Shown one piece after another: positions 41,114 to 48,603 of a stretch of DNA of 64,000 nt; the stretch's first letter is position 1; each line of letters starts with the position of its first letter. A program made the position numbers and the translations under genes. This DNA comes from a virus, in the IMG/VR virus record IMGVR_UViG_3300031963_000089, positions 1 to 64,000 of that record. One strand, given 5' to 3'. A model generated the notes under the pieces. That model did no database searches and had not been told where the DNA came from. It worked only from the letters and a program-made list of their open reading frames with translations.

Positions 41114-42319
41114 TTAGGTTTTATATACCCCTTTGAAGTAGTAATTATTTTTATCAGGAAGTTTTGGTGGTAACAATCCGTCATTAGATAAGTATAAAAT
41201 TCTATATGTTCCCGCAGGTATTGAACCACCTGAGGTTATAACATCCCCAACCGAAATTTTAGGGTCAGGAGTTGCTAAAATGTCAAAGTCACAAGGTTGT
41301 GACTGATAGCCCACATTTACACTCATATTATTCAAAGTTCCTCCGACACCATCAAGTGGTATCCAAATCGTATACATGTACTGTAAACTAGTATTAATAT
41401 CACTATTATTAACTTCAATAGTTTCAAATGTGTATTGGTTAATCAAACATCCAAAACTATCTTTAATCGTACTTGGGAACTGATTTAAAGCACCTTTTAA
41501 GTTTGTAGGTTGTACAAAGTTTCCTGTTCCACCTGTAAATCCTGAGTATGATGCGTATTTGTTCATCATATAACTGTAATTTGGACTTGTTGGTAATGGA
41601 AGCGCTCCTGAATTACCCCATCCGTACCAACTAACATTAGTGTCAGGTGTTACACCATCCGCTAAGTAATACATATAACTTCCTAATCCAAACAACGAAC
41701 CACCTGCAGAAGAATCTTGAGGTTCTGCAAATACGTAAGCATAATACAAAGGTTTTGTAATAGATGGTGTTGGAGTAAATGTTGGTGTTGTAGTAACTGT
41801 TGGTGTAACAGTTTGTGTAACACTTGGTGTAAGAGATATTGTTGGTGTAACACTTGGGGTAATTGATGGTGTCGGTGTTGGTGTCGCTGGTAGAGCCGGC
41901 GCATTACAACATGGTCTATCAATAATGTAAGGATTATTAGTCGGATAAGAGTAAGAATTTAAACTAAAACTACTTAAAACACTTATATATAATTTTTCAG
42001 GTAACGGTATGATAACAATCCCCTGAGATGACTGTTTTAAAAACTGAACTAAAAACTTACCTTCATTTTTTGTTTCTCTACTTGTGAATTGATAATTCAC
42101 ATAATAAGTAATATCTAAAGGATTTACTGTAGACGCACTTGTTGTAATATAACATTCTTTGGATGCAACAATATATTTTTTATTAACTTCGTCATATACC
42201 GAAATTAAAATTGTATTACCCGAAATATTTTCATCTAAACCAAAATCACTTCTTCCGTTTTTTGATACCTCAACTTGGAAAACTGGTAACGTTGAATTTT
42301 TCTTAATAAACCATTCCAT
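41114..42319 (-). CDS. Modular fibre protein: N-terminal domain, Thr-Pro linker, shared C-terminal domain, 401 aa
   Basis: With the start at 42319 (MEWFIKKNSTLPVFQVEVSK) the gene begins two bases after the upstream stop; an ATG at 42346 would overlap it. Residues 1-~135 are homologous to the whole 122-aa protein encoded just upstream (MEFFINKGATLPVLKMQVVK). A Cys pair (RPCCNAPALP) and a Thr-Pro linker (about 143-188) follow. The C-terminal domain (YYAYVFAEPQDSS ... MNKYASYSGFTGG) is shared with the protein at 54543-55547 ([14 protein letters not shown] ... [13 protein letters not shown]). It looks like a product of domain shuffling. Role probably in the distal tail or on the fibre surface. 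Confidence 0.72.
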   Translation of the reverse strand: MEWFIKKNSTLPVFQVEVSKNGRSDFGLDENISGNTILISVYDEVNKKYIVASKECYITTSASTVNPLDITYYVNYQFTSRETKNEGKFLVQFLKQSSQGIVIIPLPEKLYISVLSSFSLNSYSYPTNNPYIIDRPCCNAPALPATPTPTPSITPSVTPTISLTPSVTQTVTPTVTTTPTFTPTPSITKPLYYAYVFAEPQDSSAGGSLFGLGSYMYYLADGVTPDTNVSWYGWGNSGALPLPTSPNYSYMMNKYASYSGFTGGTGNFVQPTNLKGALNQFPSTIKDSFGCLINQYTFETIEVNNSDINTSLQYMYTIWIPLDGVGGTLNNMSVNVGYQSQPCDFDILATPDPKISVGDVITSGGSIPAGTYRILYLSNDGLLPPKLPDKNNYYFKGVYKT

Positions 42320-42320
42320 A

Positions 42321-42689
42321 TTAGATAGATACGTAACTATTACCAATTTTTATCGTTAGTTTTTCTCTGATTGGTAAAATGTAAGTTCCTGTATCAGTAA
42401 TAAAAACAAACTCCCCTTCATAAAGACCTTCTCTACTTGTATCACTTGAAGTGAATTTATAATAAACATAATATTCTGTCTCAGCGTTTGGGTCAACAAA
42501 TGTCTTCTCAACAAACCCTCCTTTCTTATTCAGAATCTTATATGCTCCCGTTTTAACATCTATCATGGAAAAGTAAATCAACGAGTTTTCGATTATTGAC
42601 ATGAACTCTGTTATGTCAGCAATACCATCTTTAACCACTTGCATTTTAAGAACAGGTAGTGTTGCACCTTTGTTAATAAAAAATTCCAT
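42321..42689 (-). CDS. Small domain protein homologous to the start of its neighbour, 122 aa
   Basis: MEFFINKGATLPVLKMQVVK and the later YYVYYKFTSSDTSREGLYEG match, residue by residue in pattern, MEWFIKKNSTLPVFQVEVSK and YYVNYQFTSRETKNEGKFLV in the next gene. The domain is all-beta and ends ILPIREKLTIKIGNSYVSI. It exists here alone and there fused to a Thr-Pro linker, which suggests duplication followed by fusion. Likely a structural component of the fibre region; no known family recognised. Confidence 0.65.
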   Translation of the reverse strand: MEFFINKGATLPVLKMQVVKDGIADITEFMSIIENSLIYFSMIDVKTGAYKILNKKGGFVEKTFVDPNAETEYYVYYKFTSSDTSREGLYEGEFVFITDTGTYILPIREKLTIKIGNSYVSI

Positions 42690-42718
42690 TAATAGTTTTT
42701 TAAATAAATATCAAAAAA

Positions 42719-44389
42719 TCAACATTCTTTCCTTAAATTACTATCATAATGTTCAAATCTATCATGTTCGGTAGGTGTGAGTAGTAAAATACCAGGTTTT
42801 AACTTACCTTTAATTGTGTTTTGGAAGTTGTGAGACATCAAAGTTTGTTCATATGGGTGTTGATATTTTGTCTCCAAATAACATTTATAACTCCCACTTT
42901 TAGAAAGAATAATTGGCCAGTTACATAAATAAATTTCCCCTGACGCATATGGAATACCCTTATGTGTTTTTATCTCGTTGAACTTTGTTTTTGGTGCGTT
43001 TGGGTCTAAACCATGTTGTGGTAATCTTGGGTTTTTTGGCCAATGTTGTTCTCTGAAATTTTGTGGGACATTATACCAACTCCATTGTGTACTATTATCA
43101 CCATAAAATTCTGTGAAATTTAATTTTAGGAAATCAAAGTTTTCTTTATTAACTATCTCTAAACTTTTCTGATATAGATTACTTACATATCTATTAAACC
43201 CATTTCTACACACTTCATTTTTTTGTGAGTAAAAAAACATGTCGTCCTCAAAAAATAACATATAGTCCAACCCTGTTTCATCAAAATGTTCAGCAATCCA
43301 TTGTCTTCCACCTGTAATACCTATATTATCTTTTTTAATATGTTCAAAATCATATTCTTTACAAAGTCTTAAATATTCTTCGGTTGTTGATAGGTCGGTT
43401 GAGTTATCCAATAAAAACTTTTTTGGTTTATCTAAAAAATCTCTATCGTATTCAATCATGGATTGAATTAATGTTTCAAATTGTTTTGGTGAATTAAATG
43501 TTATTACATATAACGCAACTTTATCAATATCTAAATCGTTTTGGATTTTAACAAACTCTGTCTTTTTAACTAAAACATCATCTTTTAAATTTTCGAAGAA
43601 TTTTCCAAATAAACCGTTATAATCGATTTCAAAATAATTTATATATTCTTTTAACTTATAAACCATTATTGAAAATATTGATTCCTCAGTTCCCATGTAC
43701 CCACTCGATAGTGTATCATTCAATAGATTATAATATTCACCATTCATCTGTGATATGGTTTCTTTCGGTCCACCAAAAAATCCTCCACGAGCAACTTTCT
43801 TTACATCATCTTCAGCCCATTCGTTAATCTTTGGGTATGAAAATCCGTGTATCTCATTATTAGCGTCATATGGGAAACAAACGAATGTAAACTTATCAAT
43901 ATACTTACTTAAATTATTTAAAACCTTATCGTGTGTGAAATATCCTGGATGAACTGTATTTGTAAGTCCAGCATCAATCCAAAATAAAAACTCTGAATTA
44001 AATCTGTCAAAAATCCTTGCGTCGTTTAACAAAAACATTTTAGACATAACAAGAGGATTATACATTTCTAATCTACCTTGTGTCGATTCTTTTAACCAAC
44101 CTGATTGATTATACCATTCAGGGTTATTTCTAATTTCTTGTATCTTATTATAAAAGTCATTTTCAACAAACCAACTCTTATCTCTTAAAATAAATTGAGT
44201 ATTACTTTGGTCTCTTCTTTCCCAAACAAAATCCTCTAATTCTTTTTCACCAAAAATTATTAAGTTTTCCTCAACCTTTAATAGTTGTTCAAATTTTTCT
44301 AAATAATGTGAAAAAGAACGAGACCAACCTTCTTCAAGGTTTTCTCTACCAATATTCCACAATCCTGTAACTAATGTAATATTACTCAT
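42719..44389 (-). CDS. Two-domain glycosyltransferase-like protein (HtrL/YibB-like plus GT2-like), 556 aa
   Basis: The N-terminal half (MSNITLVTGLWNIGRENLEE ... FLFWIDAGLTNTVHPG at about 134-149 ... CFPYDANNEIHGF ... RGGFFGGPKE) has the layout of the HtrL/YibB (WlaTC-like) family linked to surface glycan synthesis. The C-terminal half starts near residue 289 (VALYVITFNSPKQFETLIQS) and has a GT-A-type acidic motif, MLFFEDDMFFY (about 380), as in family 2 glycosyltransferases. Two sugar-transfer domains in one chain suggest successive transfers to one acceptor. It overlaps the next gene by four bases and is part of a five-gene sugar-transfer cassette within the fibre operon. Confidence 0.75.
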   Translation of the reverse strand: MSNITLVTGLWNIGRENLEEGWSRSFSHYLEKFEQLLKVEENLIIFGEKELEDFVWERRDQSNTQFILRDKSWFVENDFYNKIQEIRNNPEWYNQSGWLKESTQGRLEMYNPLVMSKMFLLNDARIFDRFNSEFLFWIDAGLTNTVHPGYFTHDKVLNNLSKYIDKFTFVCFPYDANNEIHGFSYPKINEWAEDDVKKVARGGFFGGPKETISQMNGEYYNLLNDTLSSGYMGTEESIFSIMVYKLKEYINYFEIDYNGLFGKFFENLKDDVLVKKTEFVKIQNDLDIDKVALYVITFNSPKQFETLIQSMIEYDRDFLDKPKKFLLDNSTDLSTTEEYLRLCKEYDFEHIKKDNIGITGGRQWIAEHFDETGLDYMLFFEDDMFFYSQKNEVCRNGFNRYVSNLYQKSLEIVNKENFDFLKLNFTEFYGDNSTQWSWYNVPQNFREQHWPKNPRLPQHGLDPNAPKTKFNEIKTHKGIPYASGEIYLCNWPIILSKSGSYKCYLETKYQHPYEQTLMSHNFQNTIKGKLKPGILLLTPTEHDRFEHYDSNLRKEC

Positions 44390-44949
44390 TCTGTATCTCT
44401 AACTTTATAGATTATATAATCAACAAATTCACTTTCAAACATTTGTCCTATCTCTTCATAAAAAATAACATCTCCAAAAACATCTTCTTGAAACATCGGT
44501 AAATTATGTGTGTTTGGAATCACACCCATACATTTACCTACATTACCTCTTGTGAAATCTTTTAATTTCCAATTAACATCACCTAACCAATTGTGTTTGA
44601 ATATGTATAACTTGTTTTTATCTTTAACACTTTCTTTAATTACTTTGAATGCTTCTTCAGTGTATCTATCATCATCATCGGCAAACATTATAAAATCACC
44701 TTCTAATGAATTAATGTTCTCATTAATTAATGGATGTCCGTATTTCCACTTTTGTTCCCCTTGATTTAATATATGATTAACTTTGAATTTAAACTCATAT
44801 CTTGATAATACTTCTGAAACAAAGTCGTGATTAATATCAGAGATTATTGTAAAAATATCTGTTGGGTCTAATTGGTCTTTGAATGACTCAATTAATCTTG
44901 GCAGTGTTTCTCTCCCGATTGAAGTACAAACAATATTAAGACTAAACAT
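44386..44949 (-). CDS. GT-A-type glycosyltransferase-like protein (GT2-like), 187 aa
   Basis: The start MFSLNIVCTSIGRETLPRLI, the helix LIESFKDQLDPTDIFTIISD and the acidic motif FIMFADDDDRYTEEAF (about residues 90-105) follow the nucleotide-sugar-binding half of GT-A enzymes, with DDD as the likely metal/donor site. It is short for a full GT2 enzyme, so the acceptor side is small. It overlaps the gene before it by eight bases and the one after by four. The acceptor is unknown; the fibre proteins encoded on both sides are candidates. Confidence 0.72.
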   Translation of the reverse strand: MFSLNIVCTSIGRETLPRLIESFKDQLDPTDIFTIISDINHDFVSEVLSRYEFKFKVNHILNQGEQKWKYGHPLINENINSLEGDFIMFADDDDRYTEEAFKVIKESVKDKNKLYIFKHNWLGDVNWKLKDFTRGNVGKCMGVIPNTHNLPMFQEDVFGDVIFYEEIGQMFESEFVDYIIYKVRDTE

Positions 44950-45805
44950 AACATTTCTCCCTTACATATTTTGTTTCATCATAAATGTCTAAAATTTCTA
45001 AAAACGCTTTTTGTAAGTCTAACCAATCACCAAATTCAAAAGCGTGACATTCATCCGAATGTTTACCTGTAATAGCCGTGAGAACTTCTTGTTCACTAAT
45101 AAGTTGGTTATGTGTTGTTAAGTATTGATTAAAAATGTCTAAATATCCATTTAAAATATGTCTAACTTTTTCTGATGTTCCACCGAATAGACATCCAGGA
45201 ACAACCTTTAATTCAACACCAAATAGTTGATTGAATTTAGAAACTGTTTCATAGTTCATCACAATTGAATTACCTTTCAAATGAATAAACCCGTGTTGGT
45301 TTATTTTATCAACCACCTTATCCAAAAAGTTTTTTGAATTAATTAGTGGAGCCATATAATCTCTCCACCCATCATGACAAGACGTTCCAATCAAACCAGC
45401 ATCAATCCAAAAGATATTATCACAATCATGTGATTCATCAATTAAGAATTTAAGTTTATTTAAAACAACTTCTAAATAATTGTTAACACAATAAATTCTA
45501 TCATAGTTAATTCCACCCGATAATTCTTGAGTTCTAATTCTATCAATTAATTCACAAGTTTCAGAAGTATTTAATTCTTTAAATTTAAATTCAACATTTG
45601 GAAAATTAAATTCATACTTTAAATTGAACTTATCATATGAATTTTGGTCAGTATAAATTACGTAACGATATTCAGGATAAATTATGTTTTTAATTGTTGC
45701 AACCAATAATGAAAAATTTTTATATCTCTCACTATTAATTCCTTCAACATATTTTAATTCATAAATCGCCGAAATTATTTTAGTACCATTTGTCATGTTC
45801 TGCAT
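44942..45805 (-). CDS. HtrL/YibB-like glycosyltransferase-family protein, 287 aa
   Basis: The protein shares the motif IFWIDAGLIGTS (about 127-138) and the later VPGCLFGGTSEKV with the N-terminal half of the 556-aa neighbour, and has the same order of blocks (GTKIISAIYELKYVEG at the start, YRYVIYTDQNS). This matches the HtrL/YibB family of presumed sugar transferases. The first ATG (45805) overlaps the gene before by 26 bases; an ATG at 45796 is an alternative. It has no membrane segment, so it would act in the cytoplasm during virion production. Confidence 0.7.
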   Translation of the reverse strand: MQNMTNGTKIISAIYELKYVEGINSERYKNFSLLVATIKNIIYPEYRYVIYTDQNSYDKFNLKYEFNFPNVEFKFKELNTSETCELIDRIRTQELSGGINYDRIYCVNNYLEVVLNKLKFLIDESHDCDNIFWIDAGLIGTSCHDGWRDYMAPLINSKNFLDKVVDKINQHGFIHLKGNSIVMNYETVSKFNQLFGVELKVVPGCLFGGTSEKVRHILNGYLDIFNQYLTTHNQLISEQEVLTAITGKHSDECHAFEFGDWLDLQKAFLEILDIYDETKYVREKCYV

Positions 45806-46490
45806 ATATTATATTTGATGCTTTATAAGCATTATTTTTTATTTCAATTCCATTCAATAATGCCGAGAAACACATCTCATCTATGTTACCAGCGGGTATG
45901 TTTCTTAAACCTTTTTCTTTTTTATATTCAATACACTTGTCCCAAGTATCTAAAAAACTATTAAACTTATCTTCATCAATACTCAAGTATTGAATACAAT
46001 CTTCAGGCATAACCTCCAACTTATCTTTATCAACCTCATGATTGAAATACTTTTCATACTCAAGTAATCGTCTACCTAATTCACTATTGGTATGAACTTG
46101 TTCGTTAAAATTATATGTTACAGGCCCTGATAAACAATTTTCATCAAACGCCCCCAAAATCTTTTCTTGATTAAAAAAAGATGGGTTAACTCTCATATCA
46201 CAATCAACTAATATGATTTTAGTAAAACCAATACTTAAAGCAGCTCTTAACGAATATCTTTTAACTGAAAAATCAAAGTCATAGTAGTTTTTAGCATACT
46301 CCAAATAATTTGGATTAAAATCATTAATGTTAAAAGTGTGGACAAATTCTTGATTATTAATCTTACTTGGGTCATCAGTAATGACAACCAAATTTGTTTT
46401 ATAATCTGATTCTATGATATCACCAATAAATCTATTAACTTGGTTATAATATCTTTCACCAAAACAAAAAGTAGCAAATGTAAATTTCAT
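45780..46490 (-). CDS. Glycosyltransferase-like protein with DxD motif, 236 aa
   Basis: MKFTFATFCFGERYYNQVNR, NLVVITDDPSKIN and FTKIILVDCDMRVNPSFF (about 91-108, with the DCD motif) outline a Rossmann-like nucleotide-sugar domain similar to family 8-type or other retaining GT-A enzymes. A later EMCFSALLNGIEI segment resembles the acceptor-side helix of such proteins. It begins three bases after the stop of the GT60-like gene. The donor sugar and acceptor cannot be read from the sequence. Confidence 0.68.
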   Translation of the reverse strand: MKFTFATFCFGERYYNQVNRFIGDIIESDYKTNLVVITDDPSKINNQEFVHTFNINDFNPNYLEYAKNYYDFDFSVKRYSLRAALSIGFTKIILVDCDMRVNPSFFNQEKILGAFDENCLSGPVTYNFNEQVHTNSELGRRLLEYEKYFNHEVDKDKLEVMPEDCIQYLSIDEDKFNSFLDTWDKCIEYKKEKGLRNIPAGNIDEMCFSALLNGIEIKNNAYKASNIIYAEHDKWY

Positions 46491-46493
46491 ATC

Positions 46494-47738
46494 TTATAAA
46501 TTTCCTGTTATTCTATCACACCATCCTTTAGATTCCGAGTGTGGCCAAACCACCCAATATTTAGGTTTTGAATCAGTTAAGAACTCTCTCCAAACTTTAC
46601 AATAACCATCAGGGTCTCTTAGCATTCTATCAACTTCACCTTTATCAGCATCTTGTCTGTAAATGGTTTCATCTAATTCATTATGGAACGCAACAACCCA
46701 AAAGTCATAATCCTTTTCAGGTACTTGAGTAAACCCAATATCAATACAATGTTTGAATACTGATGTAAATGATTTTAACCATTCTTCTTCTGAATTGAAG
46801 TTATTTGGATTAGGTGGATAACCTTTATCTAATGTATATTGTTGAACGGCTCTCTTTGAAAAGAGTAGTCCTGAATATTTTTCATAATCTCTTAAACTTC
46901 TAACTTTACCAAAACCATATTTTCCGTGATTCATATTTTCCTCACCATCCATACCAAATAGAGAACGATTTTTCTTGTGAGCAAAATTATTCTTATCCAC
47001 CCATTGTTTATCGTCGTCCCATTGTTTGGTTCTACCTTTGCGAGTATATTCATGCCAAATCAAAACTTTGTGTGGGTGGAATAAATCATATCCGTGAGTG
47101 TAAGCTCTTGCGGCAATTGAAATCTCTTCTCCGTGAAAATAAAACTCAGGGTCGTGTTGAACTTCTTTAGCGAACTTACCAAGAGTAAAACAGAAGTGAG
47201 CGGAATAAAATCTTGCGGTAACAGGTTCAGTTAGATTTTGCCAACCAGGAATTGTTTCAGGTAAAAAGAAAACCGCACCTTCAGGAATAAATCTATCAAA
47301 CGCCATTCTCCACGGCTCGTTAACACGTAAACTTGGGTCATTGTCAGGGTCAAATGATGAAACATATCCTGTCAATAAAGGTTTCTTATATCCTTTCTTT
47401 TGAAGTTGTTTAATCATCTTAATCATCTCATCATCCCAATCTTCAGCAAACCTCATGTGTGAGTCAATTTGAAGAGTGTAATTTTCCTTATCATACACTT
47501 GTTGTATTTGATTTCTCGCCCAACATGCTCCTCTAGATTCATAATAAGGAATATCAATTATTCTAAATCTTTCATCATCTCTATATTCATCTAAATTATC
47601 AAAATTATCATCGCGATGATACTGACGAGCAATACCGAAAACTAAGTTTTCAGGTCGTTTAGCATTTTCTAATGCAGATTTTATAGTTGGGATTAACTGT
47701 GGGTCTCTATAAGACGCAACTTGTATAAAAATTTTCAT
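46494..47738 (-). CDS. GT60-type polypeptide N-acetylglucosaminyltransferase-like protein, 414 aa
   Basis: The protein follows the GlcNAc-transferase family (CAZy GT60, Skp1-hydroxyproline GlcNAc-transferase type): IFIQVASYRDPQLIPTIKSA at the start, ESRGACWARNQIQQVYDKEN (about 67-86), the DxH motif in TLQIDSHMRFAEDWD (Asp92, His94), PLLTGYVSSFDPDNDP, and FYFHGEEISIAARAYTHGYD followed by IWHEYTR. Characterised members add GlcNAc to a hydroxyproline of Skp1 in Dictyostelium, and the family is related to mucin-type polypeptide GalNAc-transferases. Protein acceptors are therefore the expected substrate class. It heads the five-gene cassette, after a 53-base gap from the discoidin-domain fibre gene. 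No prolyl hydroxylase is present in the window. Confidence 0.8.
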   Translation of the reverse strand: MKIFIQVASYRDPQLIPTIKSALENAKRPENLVFGIARQYHRDDNFDNLDEYRDDERFRIIDIPYYESRGACWARNQIQQVYDKENYTLQIDSHMRFAEDWDDEMIKMIKQLQKKGYKKPLLTGYVSSFDPDNDPSLRVNEPWRMAFDRFIPEGAVFFLPETIPGWQNLTEPVTARFYSAHFCFTLGKFAKEVQHDPEFYFHGEEISIAARAYTHGYDLFHPHKVLIWHEYTRKGRTKQWDDDKQWVDKNNFAHKKNRSLFGMDGEENMNHGKYGFGKVRSLRDYEKYSGLLFSKRAVQQYTLDKGYPPNPNNFNSEEEWLKSFTSVFKHCIDIGFTQVPEKDYDFWVVAFHNELDETIYRQDADKGEVDRMLRDPDGYCKVWREFLTDSKPKYWVVWPHSESKGWCDRITGNL

Positions 47739-47791
47739 GTAAACGTTTTACCCAAAATGTATTAATTTTAAATAAAAATTAAAGAAATAAA

Positions 47792-48598
47792 TTAATAAGT
47801 TTGAGCAGTTTGATATGTTTGTCTTGCAACAGTTGCAGTAAAGTTATTTACAGTATGTAGCGTAGTCCATGTTGTTCCATTATTACTACCCGCAATAGTC
47901 CATGATTTAGGGTCTCTACTTTCAGCATCATTTGCGGTAGCCCATCTATATCCATTAAATGTTTTAGCAGTTGAGAACTGAAATATAAAATTAGTAACAT
48001 TTCCGTTTGAGACAAAGTTTAAATCTAATCCTTTTGTTGCCAAATTACCATCAATTAATTTTGAGGGTTCTTCACCTACAGGATTACTACCACCAGGATT
48101 TGTAACGGTAACACCCGTCATACTTTGGTCAACACCATTTAACCTAAAAACAAATTCAGCAGCCTGTACAGCATTAGCATCAGGTGGCGATGTCTTTGTT
48201 TGAGTTATTTGCCATCTATAATAAGTAAATGAACTAACATAAGATGTCCAATATCCTGATGAGTTCAACCATGTTTTAGCCGCGGATGCACTTGCAAATG
48301 TTTGTGGTGTTCCCGTAAAACTTGATACGTACTGAGACAAACTAATAAAGTTATTATCTGTCTTACCTGATGTTCTCCAAAAACCAATATAAGCAGGAAC
48401 TCCAACAGGATTTGGTTGTGTTCCTGATGGAACAGTATGAGCAATCACATAACCCAAATCTTCATCAGGCCCATTCCACCATCTTAAACCTGTGGATGTA
48501 AACCCACTTGTTGGTGTACCAATAGCAATACTTCCGACTTGTTCTGTCCCTGATATTGTTGAACCTGTGTTATATGCGAAGGGTCTTGATGTTGCCAT
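47792..48598 (-). CDS. Fibre protein with discoidin-like carbohydrate-binding domain, 268 aa
   Basis: The first half (MATSRPFAYNTGSTISGTEQ, GLRWWNGPDEDLGYVIAH) is a domain seen in phage and Bacteroidota surface proteins. The second half, from about residue 125, has the F5/8 type C (discoidin, CBM32-like) plan: YRWQITQTK..., AAEFVFRLNG, LIDGNLATKGLDLNF, FIFQFSTAKTFNGYRWATAN, and SWTIAGSNNGTTWTTLHT. Such domains bind galactose- or glucosamine-type sugars. The protein could bind host surface glycans, or glycans on the phage's own fibres. It stands next to the GT60-like gene. Confidence 0.75.
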   Translation of the reverse strand: MATSRPFAYNTGSTISGTEQVGSIAIGTPTSGFTSTGLRWWNGPDEDLGYVIAHTVPSGTQPNPVGVPAYIGFWRTSGKTDNNFISLSQYVSSFTGTPQTFASASAAKTWLNSSGYWTSYVSSFTYYRWQITQTKTSPPDANAVQAAEFVFRLNGVDQSMTGVTVTNPGGSNPVGEEPSKLIDGNLATKGLDLNFVSNGNVTNFIFQFSTAKTFNGYRWATANDAESRDPKSWTIAGSNNGTTWTTLHTVNNFTATVARQTYQTAQTY

Positions 48599-48603
48599 TT
48601 TAT

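Noticed and set aside
47739-47791. Possible terminator in the gap before the GT60-like gene
   Set aside because: Only AT-only inverted repeats without a G/C-containing stem or a clear T-run were found.
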